Below, piece after piece: positions 21,101-29,717 of a stretch of 29,921 nt of DNA. The DNA is taken from the IMG/VR virus record IMGVR_UViG_3300044611_000333, positions 1 to 29,921 of that record. One strand, 5' to 3'. Both the position numbers and the translations under genes were made by a program. Within the stretch, counting starts at the first letter, position 1. Each line of letters opens with the position of its first letter. Origin of the DNA: a virus. Under the pieces are notes generated by a model, which saw only the letters and a list, made by a program, of their open reading frames with translations, was not told the DNA's origin and did not search any database.

Positions 21101-23500
21101 GCTAGTGATCCGTTTATTGCAGGGCAGGTGGCCGCAGCTCAAGCCTCTGTTTCTGATGCCGATAGAAAGACTAATCTAGCGGCTTGGAACAAGATATCGT
21201 CATTCTTTGATCAGCCTATCTCCAAGATTCTAGAGTCAATCACTTCAACAATTTTTGGTGTTAAGGATGCTGGGGCAGCAGAGAGCGCAAAGGTAGTAGG
21301 TGCAATAGAAGCTACCAACAAAGCTACGAGAGCTGATATCGTAGTTCCTCCATCCGAAGATACATTGGCCCGGCTAGTGGCCGCTATAAAACGCACTGAA
21401 GGTACTAGCGAAGGTGTTACAAGCTTCAAGGGTGCTTCCGGTGTTATGCAAATAATACCTGATACATTTAACAGTGTAGTAGCTCAGCATAAATTAGTGG
21501 GTAAGTCGTTTGATAGCGCTTCTGACCGCATAGAGGTAGCTACAAGGCACATAGCTGACTTATGGGCTAAGTATCAAGATCCTGCTAAGGTATTTGCAGT
21601 GTATAACGGTGGTCCAAAGGCTGTTGCTGCTAACGGTGATTTAGTATCTAGACACACCATGAAAGATGGTAAATCTATAGATGATTCTTCTAGCTATGCC
21701 AAGAGAGCCTTGAAGGTATTTGAGGGCGCTGGTGGAGAAAGCACCGGAACTAAAGTAGGTAAAGCCATAGCAGGAAAACTCAATCTAGCTTCTAACGAGT
21801 TTGCAAAGTTTAAGGATAATCCAGCTGATTATATCGAGGCAACTTTAGTTGCTATGGGGCTTAAATCCCCGATGCTTGAAGGGCCCCCTGCCCCAACTCA
21901 GGAAGAAAAACTTAGGCCTAAACTACTTAGCGCTAAGCTAGAAGGGTTATACTCCGCAGAAAAATCTTTAGAAGAAATAAATACTGCAATTGGTAGTATT
22001 AATGCTAAAGCTCTTGATCTTGCTCAGTATAAGGCTATTCCTAAGGACGAGCTAGAAGTTATTGTAAGAAATTTTGATAACATTGCGAAGTTTAATGATG
22101 CTCTACTAGGTAATCTGAGTGATTTCACTAGACGTGGTACTGAAGAGAAGCTTAAGGAACTTGCTACTCAGAACAAAAAGCTGTTAGCTGAAGCTACTAA
22201 AAAGCTGGCCCCAGACCAAGCTCTTGAATTGGTTGCGTCTGCCGATGCGTCTAAGGCCGGCACAGACTACGCAACCAAAGTTAGGGATGATTTTTCTTCA
22301 GCTTTAGGTGCAGGGCTAAGCGGTGATTCCAAGCCTCTAAAGGATTTTGCTAAAAACTTTGCAGATACATTCACTAAATCAATTCTTAACTCTTTTGCCA
22401 AGGGCATAACTGATACCTTCTTTAAAACATCGGGTCTAGAGGAGCTGTTAGGTGGCTTGATCAAAGGTTCAATGTTTAGCGGTGAGAAGGCTGGTACTAC
22501 TGGAGGCACAGGAGTTAGTAAATTAATAGCTGGTGGTATAAATAAACTCAGCTCCTTACCCACAGCATTCAAATATGGTACTAATGCTGGGTCTACCCAA
22601 ACTGATATTCTAAAATCTCAAGATGCAGCTTTTTCAGAGCCTATATTAGATATTATCTCTTCGTCAGGTGAATTAACAGTAGACGCAATTGGATCAGCCA
22701 GTCAAGATAATGCCTCTACAATTGTATCAGGTTTAGGTGGAGTGTTTACCAAGAGCTTCCAAGATATGGGAATGACACTCAATAGTGCATTTTTAGGAAT
22801 CCAGGGTGCTATGGGATTCGGTGCATTTAGCGGTGGCGGTGGAGGTGGTGGGTTTGATGCCTTTGGTACTATCCTTAAAGTCGCTGGGCTAGCTATGTCA
22901 GCCTATGGTGGCGCAGGAGTCACTGATGCCGCAGGCGCTACCGTTGGCTCTAACCTTGGAGCAGGTGTAGGTCAGAACCTAACATTTGATTCTATTAACA
23001 TGAGCAGCGCTTCATTCAACGTTGGATCTGCTGATGTTGGGGTGTCTGGAAACATGTTCAGCTCTGCATCATCTAATACAATTGATATGGGCGGTGGCAG
23101 TGGGTTGAGGTTTGCTACTGGTGGATTAATTAGAGGTCCAGGCACAGGCACCTCTGATTCTATACCTATCATGGCATCCAACCGCGAGTTCATGGTTAAT
23201 GCTAAGCAAACTGCCAAGTTTAGACCCCTGCTGGAAGCAATTAATAGCGGCAGCATTTCTAAGTTTGCAACTGGTGGGTTTATCTCAAATGATATCGGAA
23301 GCAACGTTGTGGTTCAAGCTGCAACCAAGCGTAATCAAGAGATGGGTCTAGTCCCTGGGGGTAATAAGAACACCTCAGTGTTTAACATCAATGTAACTGG
23401 GGATGTTAGTCGCCAGACTAGGAAGGAAATCCAACAGATGATGCCAACCATCGCTGTTGGGGTGAACAATCATAACCATGAGAATGGTATGAAACGATAA
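18143..23500 (+). CDS. Tape measure protein with lytic transglycosylase domain
   Basis: The 1785-residue protein sets tail length; at about 1.5 angstrom per residue the tail would be near 260 nm. Residues 70-200 carry the conserved tape-measure N-terminal region (VASLYSRIAMSSKSLG, GQALASGRLQGDELRSILENAPLLAQQIAEGLG). Hydrophobic glycine- and alanine-rich stretches at about 523-583 and 833-881 could insert in the host membrane during ejection. Residues about 1075-1200 are a lysozyme-like transglycosylase with E1086 (AIKRTEGT), ASGVMQIIPDTF and VFAVYNGGPKAV (Y1154). Coiled-coil segments and a glycine-rich stretch follow. The C-terminus has the gpH-type repeats FATGGLIRGPGTGTSDSIPIM and FATGGF. 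The domain should open peptidoglycan for DNA entry. Start ATG 18143 follows GGGAG and lies 3 bases after the previous gene. Confidence 0.95.
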   Translation: MAVAVQVVSDSRAAQQDIAKLRSSVEGISQATKNATDTFKSLALSLGALATSTFGAVGLVRLSDTLTTVNSKLLVVLETQNAVNAAFKASTDIALSTRTSLTDVASLYSRIAMSSKSLGASQNQIAKVTSSISKAISASGSTAQESSAAVMQLGQALASGRLQGDELRSILENAPLLAQQIAEGLGKTVSEMRDLGTAGKLTSRDVFGAILKQTDQINKMSGNIGITFSSAFTNVGNALSIMYAGFTKYLDEESKFSSGKTIAARINDAALSVAKLGMDFRQLTIDIKAGIWSVVLDAEQGFQRVSKQVQGIYSGVAKDVSKSASTVGDTIAAQLSNVSIKGLSFKLDTTKINIGQFFPNLESIRRTVIDWVTTIERAFFWLYDQVIGHSWIPDLVDGVIFWMRKLMGDPLGTALSFTKRVGDAFESLTARVMKGDFAAVIAAQLAEAKAAIDRTKFARNIRQTLGMQEVQPGSYADRSSRTGQSSYTTDTYVGRGPLRDQKNRTPLHDITNAFKSENQSPFLATVFTAVGAGLLMAVSSGSVIKGIAVAFAAGIGTAVLGSYNNLLPVGIFIGGGIIAALTGGSAAKAIAAVVTTAFGLVSAKVISDKELSLTTGSIVNAFLNGVKGAINMLFGSGLFGEKGFLGTLSLLAKLALMFAKGREIIGNAALAVAKSPTSIVDNLSDRVLLRSANKELLKNTAAAAMVTTKSQAATAQAQAAMAMAKQKLNSATNANSFNTAAAQMARAQKLVSASQALAAAAPADIARLSAEREKLAQNQKTLADRIDATSKRFREGVMAGGAGIGAIFGTMAGFEIGNKIAEQMTSYSGWAKAGVQMAGAFIGQGIGAAIGTVAGAGILQVLSALPAILAALGIGALIWAGMNWESVYANLKDVWKEVEPVFAKAWVQLTAVLDGFIGKLIVSLKSLVPNLSNRVGNVVSNTEVGKDGQINPFSLVSNIAKEVVGLRSDLGTGTIGNKSIVTGASFASDPFIAGQVAAAQASVSDADRKTNLAAWNKISSFFDQPISKILESITSTIFGVKDAGAAESAKVVGAIEATNKATRADIVVPPSEDTLARLVAAIKRTEGTSEGVTSFKGASGVMQIIPDTFNSVVAQHKLVGKSFDSASDRIEVATRHIADLWAKYQDPAKVFAVYNGGPKAVAANGDLVSRHTMKDGKSIDDSSSYAKRALKVFEGAGGESTGTKVGKAIAGKLNLASNEFAKFKDNPADYIEATLVAMGLKSPMLEGPPAPTQEEKLRPKLLSAKLEGLYSAEKSLEEINTAIGSINAKALDLAQYKAIPKDELEVIVRNFDNIAKFNDALLGNLSDFTRRGTEEKLKELATQNKKLLAEATKKLAPDQALELVASADASKAGTDYATKVRDDFSSALGAGLSGDSKPLKDFAKNFADTFTKSILNSFAKGITDTFFKTSGLEELLGGLIKGSMFSGEKAGTTGGTGVSKLIAGGINKLSSLPTAFKYGTNAGSTQTDILKSQDAAFSEPILDIISSSGELTVDAIGSASQDNASTIVSGLGGVFTKSFQDMGMTLNSAFLGIQGAMGFGAFSGGGGGGGFDAFGTILKVAGLAMSAYGGAGVTDAAGATVGSNLGAGVGQNLTFDSINMSSASFNVGSADVGVSGNMFSSASSNTIDMGGGSGLRFATGGLIRGPGTGTSDSIPIMASNREFMVNAKQTAKFRPLLEAINSGSISKFATGGFISNDIGSNVVVQAATKRNQEMGLVPGGNKNTSVFNINVTGDVSRQTRKEIQQMMPTIAVGVNNHNHENGMKR

Positions 23501-23507
23501 TAGCTAT

Positions 23508-23542
23508 ATAGCCCCGCATCCAAATAAGACGGGGCTATTTTT
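23508..23542 (+). terminator. Intrinsic terminator after the tape measure gene
   Basis: ATAGCCCCG (23508-23516) and CGGGGCTAT (23530-23538) form a perfect 9-bp stem with a 13-base loop, followed by TTTTT (23538-23542). It separates the tape measure gene from the tail-tip genes. Confidence 0.9.
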
Positions 23543-23560
23543 AAATTCTTTGGAGAATAT

Positions 23561-24178
23561 ATGCCACTTTACGGTGTTTTAAAGAGCAGCACTAATACAG
23601 GTCTTGACAACGAATTGGCATGTATTTTTGCAGCCCCTATTACTTTTATGTCTAACCAACCTGAGTTTAGTGGTGATACAATGACCCTTCGTAGGGTTAG
23701 CAATTCCCAGAACGTTCAGCGTTGGGAGATTATTGCTACAGTACAGCAAACAGATGATCCTGTAGATTTCTTTGTGGGTAATATTCTCGCTGGAAAGAAT
23801 AAGGCAGTTTCTGTTAGGGCCCAGCTGTCTAAGGGTAGTAGCGAAATGCCCACCGGGTTGAATATCAAAGCCAATGGTAACTTCTACGTAGGAGATTCTA
23901 CAGTTAATCTTAGCGGAGCATCAAAGCTAATCAAGGGTGAATTCATCCGATTTAAGAATCATACCAAGGTATACCTTGTTACAAACCCTGGAGTGGCCGG
24001 TGTAGGCGTGGAGATCTACCCGCAATTAACTGAGTACGTACCAACGCTTACCGAAGTAGAATACGGGGCTAAGACTACGTTCTCAATGAAGTATGATACT
24101 GATGCGTTGGTAGGTATAACCTACAGCGACGGTATTCTCACTGAGGCAGGCCAGTATAAGCTAGTAGAGGCACTATGA
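23561..24178 (+). CDS. Tail-tip / distal tail protein
   Basis: The 205-residue protein is mostly beta-stranded, with a clear ribosome site (TTGGAGAA) before ATG 23561. It is the first gene after the tape measure, where distal-tail or gpM-like proteins lie. Recognisable pieces are MPLYGVLKSSTNTGLDNELACIFAAPITFMSNQPEF, FSGDTMTLRRVSNSQNVQRWEIIATV and a late segment IRFKNHTKVYLVTNPGVAG. The last matches a type of phage tail protein in which a KxY strand is followed by a short barrel. The next gene starts inside its stop (ATGA). I can place it in the tail tip but not give it a named family. Confidence 0.7.
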   Translation: MPLYGVLKSSTNTGLDNELACIFAAPITFMSNQPEFSGDTMTLRRVSNSQNVQRWEIIATVQQTDDPVDFFVGNILAGKNKAVSVRAQLSKGSSEMPTGLNIKANGNFYVGDSTVNLSGASKLIKGEFIRFKNHTKVYLVTNPGVAGVGVEIYPQLTEYVPTLTEVEYGAKTTFSMKYDTDALVGITYSDGILTEAGQYKLVEAL

Positions 24179-24774
24179 GAAATTTTAGCTCTAACATCCT
24201 AAGCCTGCTATCCTCTGACAATATCTCTGTATTCTATTGTGTTCATTTGACCCTAGGTGCAACTCAGCTCTACCACGTGAACCTTCCATACGATGTGACT
24301 ATACCAGGGCTAGGTACTTTCTTAGCGGATAATAATCTACTAAGCATTGAAGCACCTAAGCTCTCTACAGTTGTGGATCGTGAGACTTATAAGATTACTT
24401 ATCTAGACGTAGACTTTGATTTTAAACCTATATTCGCAGCAGGAGCTGTTGGCTCACCTGTTTCTGTATACATCGGATTCTTTAATACTTCTGAGTCAAC
24501 TCTTGGCGGTGCTGCTCCTGGTAGGCCTATGCTCCAACGTGAGGATATTATTCTTGCCTATCGAGGTATCGTGGATACCCACGGTTACGTTATTGATCAA
24601 GATGAGCAGCCTGCTTGTGGCATCGAGTGCTCATCTCCGATGGCAAGCTTAGACCTAAAGAGAGTGTTTAGTACCTCTAGAGATAGTATGCGAAGTATTG
24701 CACCATCTGATAGCTCTTTTGACCAGGTATACGAAGGCTCTGCTCAGGCGAATCTTTTATGGGGTAAACAATAA
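24175..24774 (+). CDS. Tail-tip assembly protein
   Basis: The 199-residue protein resembles gpL/DUF2163-like tip proteins. It has an N-terminal segment FYCVHLTLGATQLYHVNLPYDVTIPGLGTFLADNNLLSIEAPKLSTVVDRETYKITYLDVDFDFK, a central YIGFFNTSES strand, and the C-terminal signature AYRGIVDTHGYVIDQDEQPACGIECSSPMASLDLKRVFSTSRDSM followed by PSDSSFDQVYEGSAQANLLWGK. The close DSSF-x-Q...LLWGK ending, right before the J-like gene, is common in siphovirus tails. The cysteines at CGIEC might bind metal, but only two are present. It is coupled to the neighbours by ATGA and TAATG overlaps. Confidence 0.75.
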   Translation: MRNFSSNILSLLSSDNISVFYCVHLTLGATQLYHVNLPYDVTIPGLGTFLADNNLLSIEAPKLSTVVDRETYKITYLDVDFDFKPIFAAGAVGSPVSVYIGFFNTSESTLGGAAPGRPMLQREDIILAYRGIVDTHGYVIDQDEQPACGIECSSPMASLDLKRVFSTSRDSMRSIAPSDSSFDQVYEGSAQANLLWGKQ

Positions 24775-27700
24775 TGGTTGTATTTACTGCGCTTATTGAT
24801 GCGCTTATAATGATGGCAATCTCCCTTATCTACCAAAACGTTCAAGCGCGTAAGCAAAAGGAACGTATGAAGAAGATGCAGGAAGAGGCCGATAGGCGGG
24901 CTGATGCTGCAAAGGGGTTCCAGATTGTAACAGAAGGTGAAGCCGCACCTTTATTTAAGCTTTACGGTAGGGGTATCGCTGGCGGTATCCGAGTTTATCA
25001 TAATACGTTTAATGCAGTAAATCTTCCAGGACCAGCAGCAGGTGGTACTGCATGGGGCGGACTAAATGCAAGTGGTGGGGAAAAACATGAATTCATGATG
25101 ATCCAGCAAGCCTTCAGCTTTGCAGGAATCCACCGCGTTGTTAGTATTGAAGTGGATGATCTACCTTACTACGATGGTAAACATGCAGGCTGGTGCTACT
25201 TCCATACCTACCCAAATGGTGGTGTGGCAGATCCGTTAGCCTACCAAAATGATGGCGCTAGAGCTGGTTCTACATTCACTAATACCGCGTACGCTACTGC
25301 CTTATTTAGAATTAACCGTGATGAGCCTCAGTACTCCGGCGTACCTAACTGCAGGTTTCATCTAGAAGGCTCGGAGGTCGCAGGGATCAGTTTGAACTCC
25401 GGTGTCTATAGTCTCACAGCGAAATCCTATACAAATAACGCAGCTTTGTGTTTACTAGACTATCTGATTGACAATATTTCTGGTAGAGGCTTGGACCTTG
25501 CATCAATCAATATGCAGTCCTTCTACGCGGCAGCAGCCTTAAGCGATGTGGTGGTAATTGCTAATGGCTCTAAGGAAGGGAGGTTCTGGGAGAATACCCC
25601 TGGAGCTAGAGTAGTTCGTAGATTTGAGTCAAATCTTGCAGTTAGTTCGGCAGAATCCATCCGGGATAATATTGAAAAGCTGCTTGAGGGTATGGATATG
25701 GCCGAGCTGATCTGGTCTGAGGGCCAGTATAAGCTAAGTCTAAATTACCCTCTAGTATACACTGGCGGTACTTCATACGATCAAAACGCTGTAGTGCAAT
25801 ACATCTCGGGAGAAGCAATAGATTTGTATCGCTCTCTTATCCCTGGAAACAATACTCTACCTACTACAGCTAATTGGGCTAGAGATGTTCTATCTGCACC
25901 AATAACTGATGATGACATCATGCGTGGAAAAGAGATGTCAATATCATTTCCTAACGCGCAATCCCGGTTTAACTTAGTTACATGTAGATTCCGGAATGAG
26001 GCAAAGAACTTCGCAGAAGATACTGTAGGCTGGCCTGATAAGAGTACTCAGGTGTACGAGTCTTACATGCTAGAAGACGGTAACGTGCCCCTTGAAACAG
26101 ATATCTATGAGGATGCAGTAACAGACTATAACCATGCTCTAGCTAAAGCCGAGCAACGCTGCAGATACTCTCGTATTGGTGTTATCTATAAGTTAACTCT
26201 TTCTCCGAAGCACGTAGGTTTAGAACCGGGTGATCTAAAACTTTTGTATAGTAACTTACTCAAGGTTAACGGCGAGCTACTTCGGGTCACTGAGGTAAAG
26301 ATTAATGAGGACGGTACAGTTGCTACAGAGTTCTCTAGATTTAACGCAGAGGCTTTGGCATGGAATGCTAGCGACTCACTACCTGTTATCGAAAGAAATA
26401 TTCATGATGAAGGTCTTGCTCAAGCAACCAACCTCAGGTTCAAGGCAGAATCTAGACAGCTAGTTGCTTCTGTAGGAACACTCTATTGGGATGCAGCAAA
26501 TGATTCTAGAGTTCATAATTACAGTATTCGGTTTACTACCACACCACCTGAGATGGTTAGTTTTAATACTGTATGGGAAGAGTTAGGAACTACAAGGAAC
26601 CTGTTCTTCGAGATTATGGAGATCCCAGCAGGAACCTACACTCTGACAGTAGTTGCAATGTCCAACAAAGGGAAATCAGCTCCAAAGTTCAACACCATTA
26701 ACGGTAGCCATTGGCCAGCAATTAGCACAGGCATTGGTACTGTGGTTAGTGATCACGCAACTGTGTATCGCGCTACAGTGTATATTCGTCAGTTCTCTGC
26801 ACCAGCCGCACCAGTAGGCGGGGTGTTTAACTTTCAGACACTTACGTTTACCTCTGCACCTGTAGGCTGGACTACTACTGTTCCTGTCGGTGCACTTCAG
26901 CTATACTCCTCAGATGCTGTATTAAGAGAAGGTAGTAGTGTAATTGATTGGACAACGCCAATACCAATTGTAAGCGCAACTAGCTACGCAACCCTAACAA
27001 AGAATACTATTACAATTCTTCAGAATGACTCAGGTGTTAATTTTGGTTATGGAGATGCAAGCGTTAAGCTAAAAGCGGTTCTAAATAACTTGGATGTTTC
27101 TGCAGATGCTGGTACAACGTATACTGTAGTCAGAACAACGTCATGCGATGTAATAATGACTTACACTGGAGTTGACAAAGGCACATTCATCATTTCTAAC
27201 CTTGTTGGTGATTTAGGGTCTGCAACTGTAAGTGTGACCTTTGGAGGTGCCACGTTTGAGAGAACGGTGTCTGCATATGCCCTGAAGACCGGCTATCAAA
27301 TTGACTTAACACCACCTCCAGTACCTACTAGCGCCACTACAGTGGTAGGCTTGAACAATGTATTTATAACCCTACCTAGTCTCCCTAGTTACACTGAGGG
27401 TCATGGCCATTCCCGTACAGAAATATGGGGCTCAGGTAATCTTGCTGGTACATCCGATGATGCTACCTTCCTTGATTATTTCGATGGCACCACCTATGTT
27501 TATCCTTCACAGCTAAATGTGGAACTTCAGATCTGGCTTAGAAATAAGTCTAAGGATGGAGTATTATCTGATTTCTATGGCGGTACTTATGGTATCGATG
27601 CTACAACAGGTAAGATCCAGACGGGTGATCTAGAAACTAAGATTATCACTAGAGCTCTTCTTGGTGACGCCGTAGTAGATACTTTGCAAGTAGCCGATGG

Positions 27701-29717
27701 TGCCATTCAGAATGCAAAAATTGGTAACATCATTGAGTCTACAACTTACAATCAAGGGTTTACTGGTTGGAAGATTAACAAGAATGGTTCTGCGGAGTTC
27801 AACAACCTGACTGTTTATGATGGTGCAGGCGGGATTCTAATGTCATCTGGAGGTGGTACTAATTGGGGTGGTATCTCCGGGGCAGGCAAGCCTGCAGACG
27901 GTGCAACCCGTAATATAGCTAGAGGTAATTGGGCTGTTGGGATTGCTTACGATATAGGTGATGTGGTTACCAAGGATGGATCTTCTTGGAGCTCTTTAGC
28001 AGAGCACATTTCAAGTGCTGTGATTCTTCCACCTGACCTTCCTATCACGAGTAATTCCTATTGGACACTGTTTGCGTCTAAGGGTGCTGTAGGTGATAGC
28101 GCTGAAGTGTTTGATTTGAGAGTATCAAGTACTGTTATCACGAAGAGTGCATTAGGGGCAATGGCACCTACAACCTTTACAGTAAGCCTTTTTAATAAGG
28201 TTGGGAATGGGAATTTTATTCCTTATCTAGGTAGATTTAAGGTTTATGAGAACGGTAGCGGTATAGCCACTTATACCAGCAGTGGTAATGAGTCTGGCTA
28301 TGCTTATGGTGTTCCTGGGAACCTAACGAGTCTGAAGGTAGAAGCGTATATGGCAGGTGGAACTTCGGTTCTAGTAGATTCTGTAATTACGCCTGTGGTT
28401 GTTGATGGTAGCGATGCTATTACCGTTGTATTCTCAAACGAAGCGCATGCTATACCAGCTAGCGATGCCGGAGTTGTAAGCTCTTACATTGGCTCGGGTA
28501 CTACAATATCAGTATGGGAAGGGGCTACACAGCTTTCATATGCAACTTCTAGCCCGTTTAACTCCCAGTTTACTATCGGTTCTCCAGTAGTCAGTCCTGT
28601 AGGTGCTATCACAGTAGGGAGCTTCACTAATAATGGAGATTCCGCTACTGTAGGTGCACACTCAGCAATGAGCTCTACAGAGGATGTGTTGTCTATCGTG
28701 TACCCTATTACTGTGAAGAAGTACAATGGCTCCTCATTTTCACTTAGTAGGACTCAGACTGTAACTAAGAGTAAGAATGGTATCCAAGGTATTCCTGGTG
28801 TTTCTTCTATTAACGTGGTGTTGTCTAATGAGTCTCATACCCTCCCGGCTGACAACTCTGGTGCAGTACTAACGTTTGTAGGATGTAGTACCAGTATCTC
28901 CATATACGAGGGTACTACTGATACATCGGCATTATGGGCAGTCACACCTACTCCGTCATCAGGTGTCTCAGGAGTGTTAGTTGCTAAGACATACACAGTG
29001 TCCGCCATGTCTGAGGAGGCTGGGTATGTCGATCTGCTATGCACCAGGAGTGGATATACCAGTATAACAAAGCGGTTCTCAATAACGAAGTCAAGGGCTG
29101 GAAGTGATGCTAATGGTGCATATATTGCTATTAGTGCATCAAGCCAGGTGTTTACCTACGTTGATGGTGCAGCTTCCCCAGCATCACAATCGATTACACT
29201 TGGACTATCAAGAGCTAATACCGTAGCAGCCGCAGTTTTCTCCACAGTACCTGTAGTAACCCTTAGCGGTTCAGGAGATACACGTACGTTGGCAATTGCT
29301 GACTTCGGGTCGAATAGAGAGGTTGTTGTTACATGCACTGTTGGTACTCTCGTAGATACTATCACAATAGTAAAACTAGAGCGGTCAACTGCTGCAGCAG
29401 GAGCTACAGTTGGCGCTAACATCGGTACAAACCTTACTGGGCAGATTACATCAGTAAATGCAACTACTTTTATTCAGGCTGGTGCAATTGGTAATGCTCT
29501 TATAGGCAATGTGATTCAGTCATCCTCGTACGCAGCAGGCTCAGCTGGATGGAAAATTGATAAGACTGGTGCTATGGAGATGAATAATGCAACCTTCCGT
29601 GGAACTCTAGACATAAGAAGCGCAGGAACGGCTCGCCTTGAGGTAAAGAATAACGTAATTAAGGTGTTTGATTCTAATGGAGTTCTCAGAGTTAAGATTG
29701 GAGATTTATCAGCATGA
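24774..29717 (+). CDS. Tail tip attachment protein, J-like
   Basis: The 1647-residue tip protein probably determines host binding. It begins with a short hydrophobic stretch (IDALIMMAISLIYQNVQ, about 9-25) and a basic helix. The J-type core follows, with YGRGIAGG, GGEKHEFMMIQQAFSFAGIHRVVSIEVDDLPYYDG and the C-terminal part of the hub (NNISGRGLDL, RFNLVTCRFRNEAKNF, RVTEVKINEDGTVATEFSRFNAEALAW at about 500-535). A fibronectin-III-like section spans about 540-640. The distal half has many Ig-like beta repeats and two copies of IGN(V/I)I(Q/E)S...GWKI(D/N)K.G (983-1014 and 1577-1608), the central-fold unit of lambda J-like tips. The protein ends in a short beta segment ending VKIGDLSA. Host specificity is likely in the distal repeats. 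Confidence 0.9.
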   Translation: MVVFTALIDALIMMAISLIYQNVQARKQKERMKKMQEEADRRADAAKGFQIVTEGEAAPLFKLYGRGIAGGIRVYHNTFNAVNLPGPAAGGTAWGGLNASGGEKHEFMMIQQAFSFAGIHRVVSIEVDDLPYYDGKHAGWCYFHTYPNGGVADPLAYQNDGARAGSTFTNTAYATALFRINRDEPQYSGVPNCRFHLEGSEVAGISLNSGVYSLTAKSYTNNAALCLLDYLIDNISGRGLDLASINMQSFYAAAALSDVVVIANGSKEGRFWENTPGARVVRRFESNLAVSSAESIRDNIEKLLEGMDMAELIWSEGQYKLSLNYPLVYTGGTSYDQNAVVQYISGEAIDLYRSLIPGNNTLPTTANWARDVLSAPITDDDIMRGKEMSISFPNAQSRFNLVTCRFRNEAKNFAEDTVGWPDKSTQVYESYMLEDGNVPLETDIYEDAVTDYNHALAKAEQRCRYSRIGVIYKLTLSPKHVGLEPGDLKLLYSNLLKVNGELLRVTEVKINEDGTVATEFSRFNAEALAWNASDSLPVIERNIHDEGLAQATNLRFKAESRQLVASVGTLYWDAANDSRVHNYSIRFTTTPPEMVSFNTVWEELGTTRNLFFEIMEIPAGTYTLTVVAMSNKGKSAPKFNTINGSHWPAISTGIGTVVSDHATVYRATVYIRQFSAPAAPVGGVFNFQTLTFTSAPVGWTTTVPVGALQLYSSDAVLREGSSVIDWTTPIPIVSATSYATLTKNTITILQNDSGVNFGYGDASVKLKAVLNNLDVSADAGTTYTVVRTTSCDVIMTYTGVDKGTFIISNLVGDLGSATVSVTFGGATFERTVSAYALKTGYQIDLTPPPVPTSATTVVGLNNVFITLPSLPSYTEGHGHSRTEIWGSGNLAGTSDDATFLDYFDGTTYVYPSQLNVELQIWLRNKSKDGVLSDFYGGTYGIDATTGKIQTGDLETKIITRALLGDAVVDTLQVADGAIQNAKIGNIIESTTYNQGFTGWKINKNGSAEFNNLTVYDGAGGILMSSGGGTNWGGISGAGKPADGATRNIARGNWAVGIAYDIGDVVTKDGSSWSSLAEHISSAVILPPDLPITSNSYWTLFASKGAVGDSAEVFDLRVSSTVITKSALGAMAPTTFTVSLFNKVGNGNFIPYLGRFKVYENGSGIATYTSSGNESGYAYGVPGNLTSLKVEAYMAGGTSVLVDSVITPVVVDGSDAITVVFSNEAHAIPASDAGVVSSYIGSGTTISVWEGATQLSYATSSPFNSQFTIGSPVVSPVGAITVGSFTNNGDSATVGAHSAMSSTEDVLSIVYPITVKKYNGSSFSLSRTQTVTKSKNGIQGIPGVSSINVVLSNESHTLPADNSGAVLTFVGCSTSISIYEGTTDTSALWAVTPTPSSGVSGVLVAKTYTVSAMSEEAGYVDLLCTRSGYTSITKRFSITKSRAGSDANGAYIAISASSQVFTYVDGAASPASQSITLGLSRANTVAAAVFSTVPVVTLSGSGDTRTLAIADFGSNREVVVTCTVGTLVDTITIVKLERSTAAAGATVGANIGTNLTGQITSVNATTFIQAGAIGNALIGNVIQSSSYAAGSAGWKIDKTGAMEMNNATFRGTLDIRSAGTARLEVKNNVIKVFDSNGVLRVKIGDLSA
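27720..27815 (+). repeat. Tip-protein GWKI repeat, copy 1
   Basis: This encodes 32 residues, IGNIIESTTYNQGF then TGWKINKNGSAEFNNLTV. The unit is matched at 29502-29597 with the same length and spacing and no gaps. Confidence 0.85.
28413..28522 (+). repeat. Tip-protein Ig-like repeat, copy 1
   Basis: This encodes DAITVVFSNEAHAIPASDAG, then VVSSYIGSGTTISVWEG. It aligns with 28806-28913 without gaps over about 36 residues, sharing SNE.H..PA...G and (G/C)(T/S)(T/S)IS(V/I)(W/Y)EG. Confidence 0.8.
28806..28913 (+). repeat. Tip-protein Ig-like repeat, copy 2
   Basis: This encodes SINVVLSNESHTLPADNSG, then AVLTFVGCSTSISIYEG. It is the second copy of the unit at 28413-28522. The amino-acid match is clear while the bases have drifted, so the duplication is old. 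Confidence 0.8.
29502..29597 (+). repeat. Tip-protein GWKI repeat, copy 2
   Basis: This encodes IGNVIQSSSYAAGSAGWKID, then KTGAMEMNNATF. It is the second copy of the unit at 27720-27815, placed near the C-terminus of the protein. Confidence 0.85.
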
